This document shows, piece by piece, positions 37,004 to 45,110 of a stretch of DNA of 64,000 nucleotides. Both the position numbers and the translations under genes were made by a program. Positions within the stretch are counted from its first letter, which is position 1, and each line of letters starts with the position of its first letter. The notes under the pieces were generated by a model. It was not told the origin of the DNA. It did no database searches and worked only from the letters and a program-made list of their open reading frames with translations. The stretch is taken from the NCBI RefSeq assembly GCF_014773245.1, contig NZ_JACWMX010000013.1, positions 1-64,000 on the forward strand, given 5' to 3'. This DNA comes from Mucilaginibacter glaciei. Lineage in GTDB: Bacteria > Bacteroidota > Bacteroidia > Sphingobacteriales > Sphingobacteriaceae.

Positions 37004-37029
37004 TCAAGTGTTCGTAAACGAACACTTGA
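37004..37029. promoter_or_regulatory. 26-bp palindromic operator-like site
   Basis: Arms TCAAGTGTTCGT and ACGAACACTTGA, separated by AA, form a perfect 12-bp-arm palindrome. It is in the 357-bp divergent spacer (36920-37276) between the S41 protease and the fructokinase, ~85 bp from the protease start and ~250 bp from the kinase. No T tract follows, and the symmetry suits a dimeric repressor such as TetR or LacI types (inference). Apart from this site I see no gene in the spacer. Confidence 0.6.
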
Positions 37030-37276
37030 CGAATGAAAACGATACAGTTAAATGATCTGACCTCAGTTTTTATTAACTTTCGCGCCCTTTTTTTCCGATG
37101 GTTAACCCGGCTTCACGATTGCATCGCCACCCTTCCGTATCTTTCCAAAACGTACCAAAGCTGAGTTAACTCATTATTAAACAATTGTTAATAATAAATA
37201 AAGTTAGTTATTGTAAATTTAACACGGATTACTGTAAATCCTTTTTAGCTTTACGCACTTTTACTGGTCCTTATTT

Positions 37277-38167
37277 ATGAAAAAACAGGTTTTATGTTTC
37301 GGCGAAGTTTTATGGGATGTTATCGGCAAAGAAAAGAAAGCCGGTGGCGCGCCTATGAATGTAGCAAGGCATCTGGTGCAGCAGCATGTTGATGTACAAT
37401 TTGCCAGCCGCATAGGTGCCGATGAATTAGGGAAAGAGCTTACCGATTTCCTGAAAAATAACGGCTTATACAGCAACCTGATCCAGGTAGACGAAAAACT
37501 GACTACCTGCGAAGTAAAGGTAAAACTGGATGCACAGGGGCAGGCCACTTATGTATTCCCTGAGCGTACCTCATGGGATAACATTCAGCTGGATGCAAAT
37601 TTAATACACGCCGCCAAAAACGCTTCGTCGATTGTGTTTGGCAGTTTAGCTTGCCGCGATAAAGTAACGCACGATACCCTATTGAACCTGCTTGACGAGA
37701 CCGACGCTGTCAAGATTTTCGACGTGAACCTGCGCCCGCCGCATTATACCTTAGCTACTATTGAAACTTTAGCTGCACGTGCAAGTGTGGTTAAAATGAA
37801 TGAAGAGGAAGCACAACTATTAGTTGGCGGCAGCAGCGGCGACTTAAAGGAGATGATCACCGAGTTCCGTAAAAAGTACCATACCAAAACGATCTGCGTA
37901 ACCCGCGGGGAGAACGGGGCCATTATCTGGCACGATTATGAATTTTTTGAACACCCGGGCTTTCACGTAAATGTAGAAGATACCGTTGGTGCGGGTGATG
38001 CTTTTCTGGCCAGCTTTATTGCAGGCATAGTGGCTAACAAACCTATTCAGCGTTTATTGGATAACGCCTGCGCCATTGGTGCCTATGTAACTACTAAACG
38101 TGGTGCTAACCCCGTTTACATTCGCGACGAGATAGACAACATTAAAAAAAGCCTTACCGGTAAATAG
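37277..38167 (+). CDS. PfkB family carbohydrate kinase, probable fructokinase
   Basis: A 296-residue ribokinase-fold enzyme. The N terminus KKQVLCFGEVLWDVIG and the substrate motif GGAPMNVARHL are typical of bacterial fructokinase. The C-terminal PfkB signature with anion hole and catalytic Asp is DTVGAGDAFLASFIAG. It would phosphorylate fructose to fructose-6-phosphate in the cytosol. It is a single gene, with no sugar transporter beside it. Another PfkB sugar substrate is possible. Confidence 0.85.
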   Translation: MKKQVLCFGEVLWDVIGKEKKAGGAPMNVARHLVQQHVDVQFASRIGADELGKELTDFLKNNGLYSNLIQVDEKLTTCEVKVKLDAQGQATYVFPERTSWDNIQLDANLIHAAKNASSIVFGSLACRDKVTHDTLLNLLDETDAVKIFDVNLRPPHYTLATIETLAARASVVKMNEEEAQLLVGGSSGDLKEMITEFRKKYHTKTICVTRGENGAIIWHDYEFFEHPGFHVNVEDTVGAGDAFLASFIAGIVANKPIQRLLDNACAIGAYVTTKRGANPVYIRDEIDNIKKSLTGK

Positions 38168-38299
38168 TACTGCGGTTGTTCCCGGTTTTTTTCTTTTACG
38201 TGCCTATTGTCATGCTTAATTAACAATTGGCGTAAAATAGCTTGTTTTCAAACTTTTCAGTTAAATAATCCGTTACTTTAAACTAAGAAAGGGTACAAC

Positions 38300-39400
38300 A
38301 TGCGCGGATTTGGATTTTCACAATTTAAACCCAATCAAACCCCTAAAGGCGGGTTTGAAGAATTACTTAAATTATTCCTGGAGTTACTGAATTATACCGC
38401 AGGCGATGCCGCCGAGGCTTTATCGTGGCTTAATGAATTAGATAAGCAATACAACATCACCAATGACGAATACGGCATGGGCGATTTTATTGACGAGCTA
38501 AAACAAAAAGGCTACCTGGATGAGGACAAGCAAAGCGGCGAGATGAATATCACCGCTAAAACGGAGCAGAGTATCCGTACATCGGCCCTGGAGGAGATCT
38601 TCGGTAAACTGAAAAAATCGGGTAAGGGCAACCACCGTTCGCCGCAAAGCGGGCAGGGTGATGAAAAAAATGCCGAACGCCGCGAGTTTGAGTTTGGCGA
38701 CAGCCTGGACCAGATAGACATGACGCAATCCATCCAGAATGCGCAGGTTAACCACGGTATAGGCGGCGATTTCATGATGACCGAGAAGGATTTGGAAGTG
38801 GAGGAGATGGACTATAAAACCCTTACCTCTACCGTGCTGATGATCGATATATCGCACTCCATGATACTCTACGGCGAAGACAGGATAACCCCGGCCAAAA
38901 AGGTGGCAATGGCACTGGCCGAACTGATCCGCACGAAATACCCTAAAGATACTTTAGATATTGTGGTGTTTGGTAACGATGCCTGGCCGATAACTTTGCA
39001 GGATTTGCCTTATTTACAGGTAGGGCCGTATCACACCAACACTTATGCAGGATTAGAACTGGCAACCGATATGCTCCGCCGCCGTAAAACGCACAACAAG
39101 CAAATTTTTATGATCACAGATGGTAAACCAACCTGTTTAAAGGAAGGTACTAAGTATTATAAAAACAGCATCGGGCTTGATCGTAAGGTGGTGAACAAAA
39201 CGCTGAATATGGCAGCGCAATGCAAAAGGTTGAAGATCCCTATCACCACTTTTATGATAGCGAAAGACCCTTACCTGCAGCAATTTGTGCGCAAGTTTAC
39301 CGAAACCAACGGCGGCAAAGCGTTTTACAGTTCATTAAACAACTTGGGCGAATACATTTTTGAAGATTACGCCCGTAACAGAAGGAAGAACGTGAGGTAG
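38300..39400 (+). CDS. VWA domain-containing protein (ChlD/CoxE-like)
   Basis: A 366-residue cytosolic protein. Residues ~170-360 form a von Willebrand A domain with the MIDAS motif DISHS in STVLMIDISHSMILYG, TDGKPT and a conserved Thr. The N-terminal half is helical and acidic. The next gene is a ChlI/MoxR-type AAA+ ATPase, and such VWA-AAA pairs act as metal-chelatase-like or remodelling machines on a client protein. The client is not evident here. No signal peptide or helix. Confidence 0.85.
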   Translation: MRGFGFSQFKPNQTPKGGFEELLKLFLELLNYTAGDAAEALSWLNELDKQYNITNDEYGMGDFIDELKQKGYLDEDKQSGEMNITAKTEQSIRTSALEEIFGKLKKSGKGNHRSPQSGQGDEKNAERREFEFGDSLDQIDMTQSIQNAQVNHGIGGDFMMTEKDLEVEEMDYKTLTSTVLMIDISHSMILYGEDRITPAKKVAMALAELIRTKYPKDTLDIVVFGNDAWPITLQDLPYLQVGPYHTNTYAGLELATDMLRRRKTHNKQIFMITDGKPTCLKEGTKYYKNSIGLDRKVVNKTLNMAAQCKRLKIPITTFMIAKDPYLQQFVRKFTETNGGKAFYSSLNNLGEYIFEDYARNRRKNVR

Positions 39401-39505
39401 ATGTGCGGGTTTGCTAATATGCAGATATGCGAACTATCCACAATTAATAGAAAAATCGGTGTTATCGGTAAATCAACCTTAAAATCGGTGAAATAAAAAC
39501 AACGA

Positions 39506-41008
39506 ATGAGCAAATTATTAAATATAAAAACACTTGGCGAGTTAAAAAAAACAGGCTACGTAAGCCGCTCGGTTAAGGATGAATTAAGGGCTAACCTGAT
39601 TACCCAGCTTCAGAATAAAGAGGGTGGATTTGAGGGTATTGTTGGTTTTGAGGATACCGTTATCCCCGATCTGCAAACCGCTATATTATCGCGTCACAAC
39701 ATTTTATTGCTGGGCCTTCGCGGTCAGGCAAAAACACGTATCGCACGCTTATTGGTTAACTTGTTAGACGAGTATGTGCCTTATATAGCCGGCTCAGAAT
39801 TGTTTGATGACCCTTTGGCACCTATCTCGTGGTTTGGCCACCAGGCTGTTGAAGAACATGGGGATGCTACCCCGATTGGCTGGGTACACCGCAGCGAACG
39901 CTACACCGAAAAACTGGCTACGCCCGATGTTACCGTTGCCGACCTGATTGGTGATGTAGACCCGATCAAGGCTGCCACTATGAAACTGACCTACTCTGAC
40001 GAGCGTGTGATCCACTTCGGGTTAATACCACGTGCGCACAGGGGTATCTTTGTGATCAACGAGCTGCCCGATCTGCAGGCGCGTATCCAGGTATCGTTAT
40101 TCAACATTTTACAGGAACGCGATATCCAGATCCGCGGGTTTAAATTGCGCTTGCCTTTAGACCTTCAGTTTGTATTTACTGCCAACCCCGAAGATTATAC
40201 CAACCGTGGCTCGATCGTTACGCCATTAAAGGACCGTATCGAAAGTCAGATCTTGACGCACTACCCGCGGTCTGTCGAGATCTCTCGTAAGATCACCCAA
40301 CAGGAGGCCATGCTTACACAAGATCAGCGCACCAATATCGAGGCTGATGGATTAGTGAAAGATTTAGTGGAGCAGATCGCTTTTGAGGCGCGTGCTTCAG
40401 AATATATCGACAAAAAATCGGGCGTGTCGGCCCGTTTAACGATCTCTGCCTACGAGAACCTGATCAGCAATGCTGAACGCCGGATGATCATCAACGGAGA
40501 AAAAAATACGTTTGTGCGCATTTCTGATTTCCTGGGTGTTATTCCGGCCATTACCGGTAAAATTGAGCTGGTTTATGAAGGCGAGCTGGAAGGCCCGGGC
40601 AAGGTGGCCAACATCCTGATAGGTAAAGCCATTAAAACCCTGTTGCTGCAATTCTTCCCCGATCCGGAGAAGGCTAAAAAAGCAAAGGCACCAAACCCTT
40701 ATGCCGAAATTGTAAACTGGTTTGGTGATGGTAACAGTATCGCACTTGTAGATGACCTGCCTTTAGCTGAATACAAAAAATTACTGAACGCCGTACCGGG
40801 ATTAAAAGACCTGGTGAAAAAGTTCCACCCGCGTTTGAGCGAGAACCAGCAGTTATTGCTGATGGAATTCATTTTACATGGGCTGGCAGAGTTTTCACAA
40901 CTGAACAAAGGTTTCCTGGATAATGGCTTTGCGTTTTCAGATATGTTTAACAGTTTGTTTAACCTGGAGCCGGATGATGACGCCGACCTTGATGACGACC
41001 GCTACTAA
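39506..41008 (+). CDS. AAA+ ATPase, magnesium-chelatase ChlI / MoxR type
   Basis: A 500-residue ATPase. The Walker A variant GLRGQAKTR resembles the GxRGxAKS of ChlI; Walker B is GIFVINELPDL, followed by sensor VFTANPEDYTNRG and LKDRIESQI. The C-terminal ~150 residues are extra compared with ChlI and end in an acidic tail (PDDDADLDDDRY). It follows the VWA gene by 105 bp and probably works with it. Chlorophyll or cobalamin genes are absent, so metal chelation is not implied. Confidence 0.85.
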   Translation: MSKLLNIKTLGELKKTGYVSRSVKDELRANLITQLQNKEGGFEGIVGFEDTVIPDLQTAILSRHNILLLGLRGQAKTRIARLLVNLLDEYVPYIAGSELFDDPLAPISWFGHQAVEEHGDATPIGWVHRSERYTEKLATPDVTVADLIGDVDPIKAATMKLTYSDERVIHFGLIPRAHRGIFVINELPDLQARIQVSLFNILQERDIQIRGFKLRLPLDLQFVFTANPEDYTNRGSIVTPLKDRIESQILTHYPRSVEISRKITQQEAMLTQDQRTNIEADGLVKDLVEQIAFEARASEYIDKKSGVSARLTISAYENLISNAERRMIINGEKNTFVRISDFLGVIPAITGKIELVYEGELEGPGKVANILIGKAIKTLLLQFFPDPEKAKKAKAPNPYAEIVNWFGDGNSIALVDDLPLAEYKKLLNAVPGLKDLVKKFHPRLSENQQLLLMEFILHGLAEFSQLNKGFLDNGFAFSDMFNSLFNLEPDDDADLDDDRY

Positions 41009-41019
41009 TCTTATATTTG
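40989..41019 (+). promoter_or_regulatory. Promoter of the metallophosphoesterase operon
   Basis: TTG (40989-40991) and TATATTTG (41012-41019, full match to TAnnTTTG) are 20 bp apart, the usual Bacteroidota spacing. The first lies in the end of the AAA gene. The start codon at 41040 is ~14 nt past the expected transcription start. Confidence 0.5.
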
Positions 41020-41039
41020 TAGCTTATTAATTTCATTGA

Positions 41040-42335
41040 ATGCAAGGACCTGCGATCTCCATACTCGTTATCATCGTACTGTTAGCGGCCGATTATTATA
41101 TTTTACGGGGCCTGCAAACGGCCTTCGCTAAAACAAAATTTATAAATAAAAGATGGTTCCTGGTATTATACTGGGGGGCATCTTTTTTTTTGATCACCGC
41201 ACTATTTACCAGTATTTACGTACAGATGGGCGGCGTTGGCTTACGCGGCGCGTTGCTGTTCCTGTTTTTCATTACCTTTTTATTCAAGATATTTTACATC
41301 CTGTTTATCGCGGTTGACGATTTTAGGCGGTTTGTGATCTACCTGATCCGCAAAAATAAAAAGCAACAGCCTACAGCCTCAAAAACCGTTGAAGAGCAAG
41401 CAAAAGAAACTACCTTTAAATCCATCCCCCGGTCGGAGTTTTTGATGAAGGCGGGCATCCTGGCAGGGGCTGTGCCCCTGTACCTTATCAAGCACAACAT
41501 GTCAAAGGGTTTGTATGATTATCAGTTGCAGAACGTAACGCTGTACCTGCCCAACCTGCCTAAAAAGTTTGATGGCATGCGAATCGGGCAGATCTCTGAT
41601 ATCCACTCGGGCAGCTTTCACAGCAAACGCCAGATGCGCACCGGCGTAGAGATGTTGCTGAACCAAAAAACCGACATGATATTCTTTACCGGCGACCTGG
41701 TGAACGGCCAAACCTGGGAGGTGAACCATTATATGGACGTATTTAATAAGGTACGTGCGCCTTTGGGCGTTTACTCCATTTTAGGCAATCACGATTATGG
41801 CGACTATGGTAAATGGCCTTCACCGCAGGATAAGATCAAAAACAACCTGGATATGATCAAAGCCCATAAAGAACTGGGCTGGGACCTGTTGGTTGACGAG
41901 CACCGCCGTATTAAGGTAGAGGGCGAGGAAATTGGGGTATTGGGTATCGGTAACTGGGGCGAAATGAGCCGTTTTCCTAAATATGGCAAAATGGAGCTGG
42001 CGACCAAAGACACTGCCGACCTCCCAGTAAAACTCCTGATGTCGCATGATCCTTCGCATTGGCGGGCACAGGTGATCCCGGAGTATAAGGATATCGACGT
42101 CATGTTTTCCGGCCATACCCACGGCATGCAGTTTGGCGTACGCACGCCCGATTTTCAGTGGAGCCCTATTGAATATGTTTATACCGAATGGGCCGGCCTT
42201 TACCGCGAGCAGCACCAGCAGATCTATGTAAACGTAGGCTACGGCTTTTTAGGCTATCCCGGCCGGATTGGAATATTGCCGGAGATCACTATTTTTACGT
42301 TGAAAGCCGCGCAAGACCCATCACTTAAAGCCTGA
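41040..42335 (+). CDS. Membrane-anchored metallophosphoesterase
   Basis: A 431-residue protein with three to four N-terminal helices (~residues 5-105), a charged linker and a calcineurin-like phosphoesterase domain: GQISDIHSGSF, FFTGDLVNG, ILGNHDYGDYG, MSHDPSHW and FSGHTHGMQFG, so all five metal motifs are present. The domain is of the YkuE type, seen in enzymes that hydrolyse lipid-linked phosphates such as UDP-diacylglucosamine. Actual substrate unknown. It lies 34 bp upstream of a UbiA-like gene. Confidence 0.88.
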   Translation: MQGPAISILVIIVLLAADYYILRGLQTAFAKTKFINKRWFLVLYWGASFFLITALFTSIYVQMGGVGLRGALLFLFFITFLFKIFYILFIAVDDFRRFVIYLIRKNKKQQPTASKTVEEQAKETTFKSIPRSEFLMKAGILAGAVPLYLIKHNMSKGLYDYQLQNVTLYLPNLPKKFDGMRIGQISDIHSGSFHSKRQMRTGVEMLLNQKTDMIFFTGDLVNGQTWEVNHYMDVFNKVRAPLGVYSILGNHDYGDYGKWPSPQDKIKNNLDMIKAHKELGWDLLVDEHRRIKVEGEEIGVLGIGNWGEMSRFPKYGKMELATKDTADLPVKLLMSHDPSHWRAQVIPEYKDIDVMFSGHTHGMQFGVRTPDFQWSPIEYVYTEWAGLYREQHQQIYVNVGYGFLGYPGRIGILPEITIFTLKAAQDPSLKA

Positions 42336-42369
42336 TGTTACTCATGCCGACGGATCATCCTGCCAACAG

Positions 42370-43251
42370 ATGAAACAAATACTCCGGTCTGCATTTGATT
42401 TTCTGCTTTTCAGCAATGTGTTCATGGCGCTTTGTGCGGTGGCGCAGGCTTTGGTCACCTTTCATTTAATTGATGCACAACCTGTTTACACCGTAACCGG
42501 CTTACTATTTACCTCTACGCTGGGTATCTACAATTTCAGCATCCTTTTAAGTAAGCCAAAGCAGCCTCAAAAATCGCCATACAGGCGGGTAAGGTGGTTC
42601 TTTGCGCATTACCGGCTCATGGTTACATTTACCATCGTATCGCTGCTCTCGCTCATCCCGCTGTTCTTTTTACTCTCGATGCAGTCGCGCATTTTATTGG
42701 TATTCCTTTCTATCTTGTCCTTTTGCTACAGCCTGCCCCTTTTTAGTGTAGGCGAACACAAGTTCGGCCTGCGCAATATCACCGGCTTAAAACCCTTTTT
42801 GATCACCACAGTATGGACACTTAGTTGCGTATTGCTGCCTATACTGGAGGCGCAGGATCAGCACCTGGCCGATATATCTATGCGGGATATTACCATACTG
42901 ATAGCCAAACGCTTTTTATTGATAGGCGCGCTAACAGTGCCCTTCGATATCCGCGACCTGTTTCAGGACAAGCAATACGGGCTCAAAACCATTGCCGTAT
43001 CCTGGGGTGAAAAGAACGCGTACCTTTTTTGCCAGGTATTGTTGGCGGGCTATGTGGCGCTGCTGTTCCTGTTTCGCAACAATGGCTTTAATGCCGATTT
43101 TTTTGCGCTTACCCTTACAGCCGTATTAATGGGCTGGCTCATCTTCCGCTCTAAATGGGAGAAGAACGAGTACTACTATTTCTTTTATTTAGATGGCGTA
43201 CTGGTGCTGCAGTATGTTTGCCTGGTAGTTGTTGGTTACCTGTTCAGATAA
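42370..43251 (+). CDS. UbiA-like prenyltransferase-fold membrane protein
   Basis: A 293-residue protein with eight to nine membrane helices. The second Asp-rich motif of UbiA enzymes is clear (DIRDLFQDKQYGLKTIA). The first motif (NxxxDxxxD) would fall at YNFSILLSK, where both aspartates are missing. It may therefore not be a standard prenyltransferase. Its stop overlaps the start of the methyltransferase gene by one base (TAATG), so the two proteins are made together and may act on the same lipid (inference). Confidence 0.75.
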   Translation: MKQILRSAFDFLLFSNVFMALCAVAQALVTFHLIDAQPVYTVTGLLFTSTLGIYNFSILLSKPKQPQKSPYRRVRWFFAHYRLMVTFTIVSLLSLIPLFFLLSMQSRILLVFLSILSFCYSLPLFSVGEHKFGLRNITGLKPFLITTVWTLSCVLLPILEAQDQHLADISMRDITILIAKRFLLIGALTVPFDIRDLFQDKQYGLKTIAVSWGEKNAYLFCQVLLAGYVALLFLFRNNGFNADFFALTLTAVLMGWLIFRSKWEKNEYYYFFYLDGVLVLQYVCLVVVGYLFR

Positions 43252-43868
43252 TGCGTGGCAACTATGATAATTCCGCACCGTTTTATGACCGCCTTTCGCG
43301 GCTGGTTTTCGGCAAGGCATTAGTTAACGCGCAGAAACATTTTATCCCTAAGATTCCGGCAAATTCGTCTGTATTAATTATTGGCGGTGGCACCGGCTGG
43401 ATCCTGGAAGAGATCACCAAGGTACACCCTGCGGGATTGAATATGACTTATGTGGAGGTATCGGCAAGGATGACAGCCTTATCTAAAAAAAGAAAAATTG
43501 GTCTTAACAACGTAACCTTTATTAATCTCCCTATCCAACAGGTATACACGGACCAGCACAATGTGATCATCACCCCTTTTTTGTTCGATAATTTTACAGA
43601 AGCTAATTTATCGCCTTTATTCGCTCATATCCAAGCCCTGCTTAAACCCGGCGGATTATGGTTGAATACCGATTTCCAACTCACCGGCAAATGGTGGCAA
43701 CACGTGCTACTTAAAAGTATGCTGTTATTTTTTAAAGTATTGTGCGGGGTAGAATCATGGCGGTTGCCGGATGCGGGCAAGCAGTTTAGGTTGCATGGTT
43801 ACATAACAGAAAGCGAAAAAACCTTTTATGGTGATTTTGTGGTGACGAGGTTGTATAGGAAATCCTAA
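43251..43868 (+). CDS. SAM-dependent methyltransferase
   Basis: A 205-residue class I methyltransferase with motif I VLIIGGGTGWILEEI and acidic motif II in MTYVEVSARM. The motif IV region (NVIITPFLFDNF) lacks the usual Asp. The frame is open further upstream, but the ATG at 43251 (MRGNYDNSAPFYDRLSRLVFG), overlapping the UbiA-like stop as TAATG, is chosen; the upstream extension lies wholly inside that gene. Substrate unknown, perhaps a quinone-like or lipid product of the UbiA-like partner. Confidence 0.82.
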   Translation: MRGNYDNSAPFYDRLSRLVFGKALVNAQKHFIPKIPANSSVLIIGGGTGWILEEITKVHPAGLNMTYVEVSARMTALSKKRKIGLNNVTFINLPIQQVYTDQHNVIITPFLFDNFTEANLSPLFAHIQALLKPGGLWLNTDFQLTGKWWQHVLLKSMLLFFKVLCGVESWRLPDAGKQFRLHGYITESEKTFYGDFVVTRLYRKS

Positions 43869-43875
43869 AATGATA

Positions 43876-44314
43876 TCATTACGAGCGATAGCGTGGCAAT
43901 CTAAGAGGATAGGCGGATACGCTAAGATTGCCACGTCGCTGCGCTCTTACAGCAATGACACTTTTTCGTAGCGATAGATAACTTAAAAAACAACGTCATT
44001 GCGAGCGGTAGCGTCGCAATCTCAGAGGACAAGCGGATAGGCTAAGATTGCCACGTCGCTACGCTCCTCGCAATGACACTTTTTCGTGGCGATAGATAAC
44101 TTAAAAAACCATGTCATTGCGAGCGATAGCGTGGCAATCTAAGAGGATAGGCGGATAGGCTAAGATTGCCACGTCGCTTCGCTCCTCGCAATGACACTTT
44201 TTCGTGGCGATAGATAACTTAAAAAACCATGTCATTGCGAGCGATAGCGTGGCAATCTCAAAGGATAGGCGGATAGGCTAAGATTGCCACGTCGCTACGC
44301 TCCTCGCAATGACA
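43876..44314. repeat. Tandem array of four ~84-bp palindromic repeats
   Basis: Four copies begin at about 43876, 43995, 44113 and 44231, a period of 118 bp. Each unit starts GTCATTGCGAGCGATAGCGT and ends in a near complement (ACGTCGCTACGCTCCTCGCA then ATGAC), so it can fold into one long hairpin. The 34-bp spacer (CTTTTTCGTGGCGATAG, then ATAACTTAAAAAAC) is also repeated. Copy 1 is the most diverged. Two more units are at 60232 and 60341. The 43869-44376 region holds nothing else. Confidence 0.93.
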
Positions 44315-44376
44315 TGACTTACTTATTTCGAAGATATTTGAGAGAAAAATGCACAAAAGGACTTACTCTCCATTTA

Positions 44377-45063
44377 TTAATAAACAAATTTATATCCTAT
44401 TCCCCTTACCGTTTGCAGGTACATAGGCGAATCGGGGTTGTTCTCTATTTTTTTACGTAAGCGCACAATGTGCATATCCAGTGTGCGGGTGTTTACATCG
44501 GCGTTGTAACCCCAAACTTCCATCATCAATTCTTCGCGGTTAATTACCTTGTTCTTGTTCTTTAGAAAATAAAGTAAGATACGGTTCTCTAAAATGGTCA
44601 GCTCCGTTTTGCGGCCATCGCGTATCAGCAGGTGGGTATTTGGCAAATGCTCCATATTCCCAAACTTGTGCGATTCGGCCTTTTCGCTGTTTAGCGAAAA
44701 TTTAATCTTGCTGTCAATCATCGCCACCAACACATCCATATTAAACGGCTTGTTAATGTAGTCAGATACGCCAAAATTGTACGCCTCTATCTTATCAATG
44801 TCCTGCGCTTTGGCGGTCATCATTATAACCAGTTTATCAAAACCCTGCTCGCGCAGGCTGGCGCATACTTCAGAACCCTGCTTGCCCGGCAGCATCCAGT
44901 CTAACAAAACAATGTCGGGCTGCTCCTCTAATATTATTTTCTCGGCATCGCTCCCATTGCCGCTTTCCAGCACTTTATATCCTTCGCTTTGTAAACGCTC
45001 GGCCACTAAAAACCTTAAGTTTTCATCATCTTCAACCAGCGCTATTTTAATTTCCTTGTTCAT
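44377..45063 (-). CDS. OmpR-family response regulator
   Basis: A 228-residue two-component regulator. The receiver domain has the acidic pair VEDDEN, phospho-acceptor Asp in DIVLLDWMLPG, Thr/Ala in MMTAKAQ and Lys in INKPFN. The C-terminal winged helix (NREELMMEVWGYNADVNTRT, then VRGIGYKFVY) is of the OmpR type. It is the third gene of an operon behind an S9-peptidase-like lipoprotein and a histidine kinase. It resembles Bacteroides RprY, but identity cannot be assigned. Confidence 0.95.
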   Translation of the reverse strand: MNKEIKIALVEDDENLRFLVAERLQSEGYKVLESGNGSDAEKIILEEQPDIVLLDWMLPGKQGSEVCASLREQGFDKLVIMMTAKAQDIDKIEAYNFGVSDYINKPFNMDVLVAMIDSKIKFSLNSEKAESHKFGNMEHLPNTHLLIRDGRKTELTILENRILLYFLKNKNKVINREELMMEVWGYNADVNTRTLDMHIVRLRKKIENNPDSPMYLQTVRGIGYKFVY

Positions 45064-45110
45064 GTGTGCTTTATTATCGGTGGGGTATTAATAACTACTA
45101 AATTATATAA

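Noticed and set aside
39506..41008. Magnesium chelatase for chlorophyll
   Set aside because: Only the AAA and VWA folds are shared; no tetrapyrrole-chelatase H subunit or pigment genes are nearby.
43155..43250. Upstream extension of the methyltransferase gene
   Set aside because: It lies wholly inside the UbiA-like gene in another frame; the TAATG overlap and the MRGNYDN start are more natural.
43876..44314. Possible CRISPR array
   Set aside because: Units are ~84 bp palindromes and the 34-bp spacers are nearly identical to each other, unlike CRISPR spacers; no cas genes.
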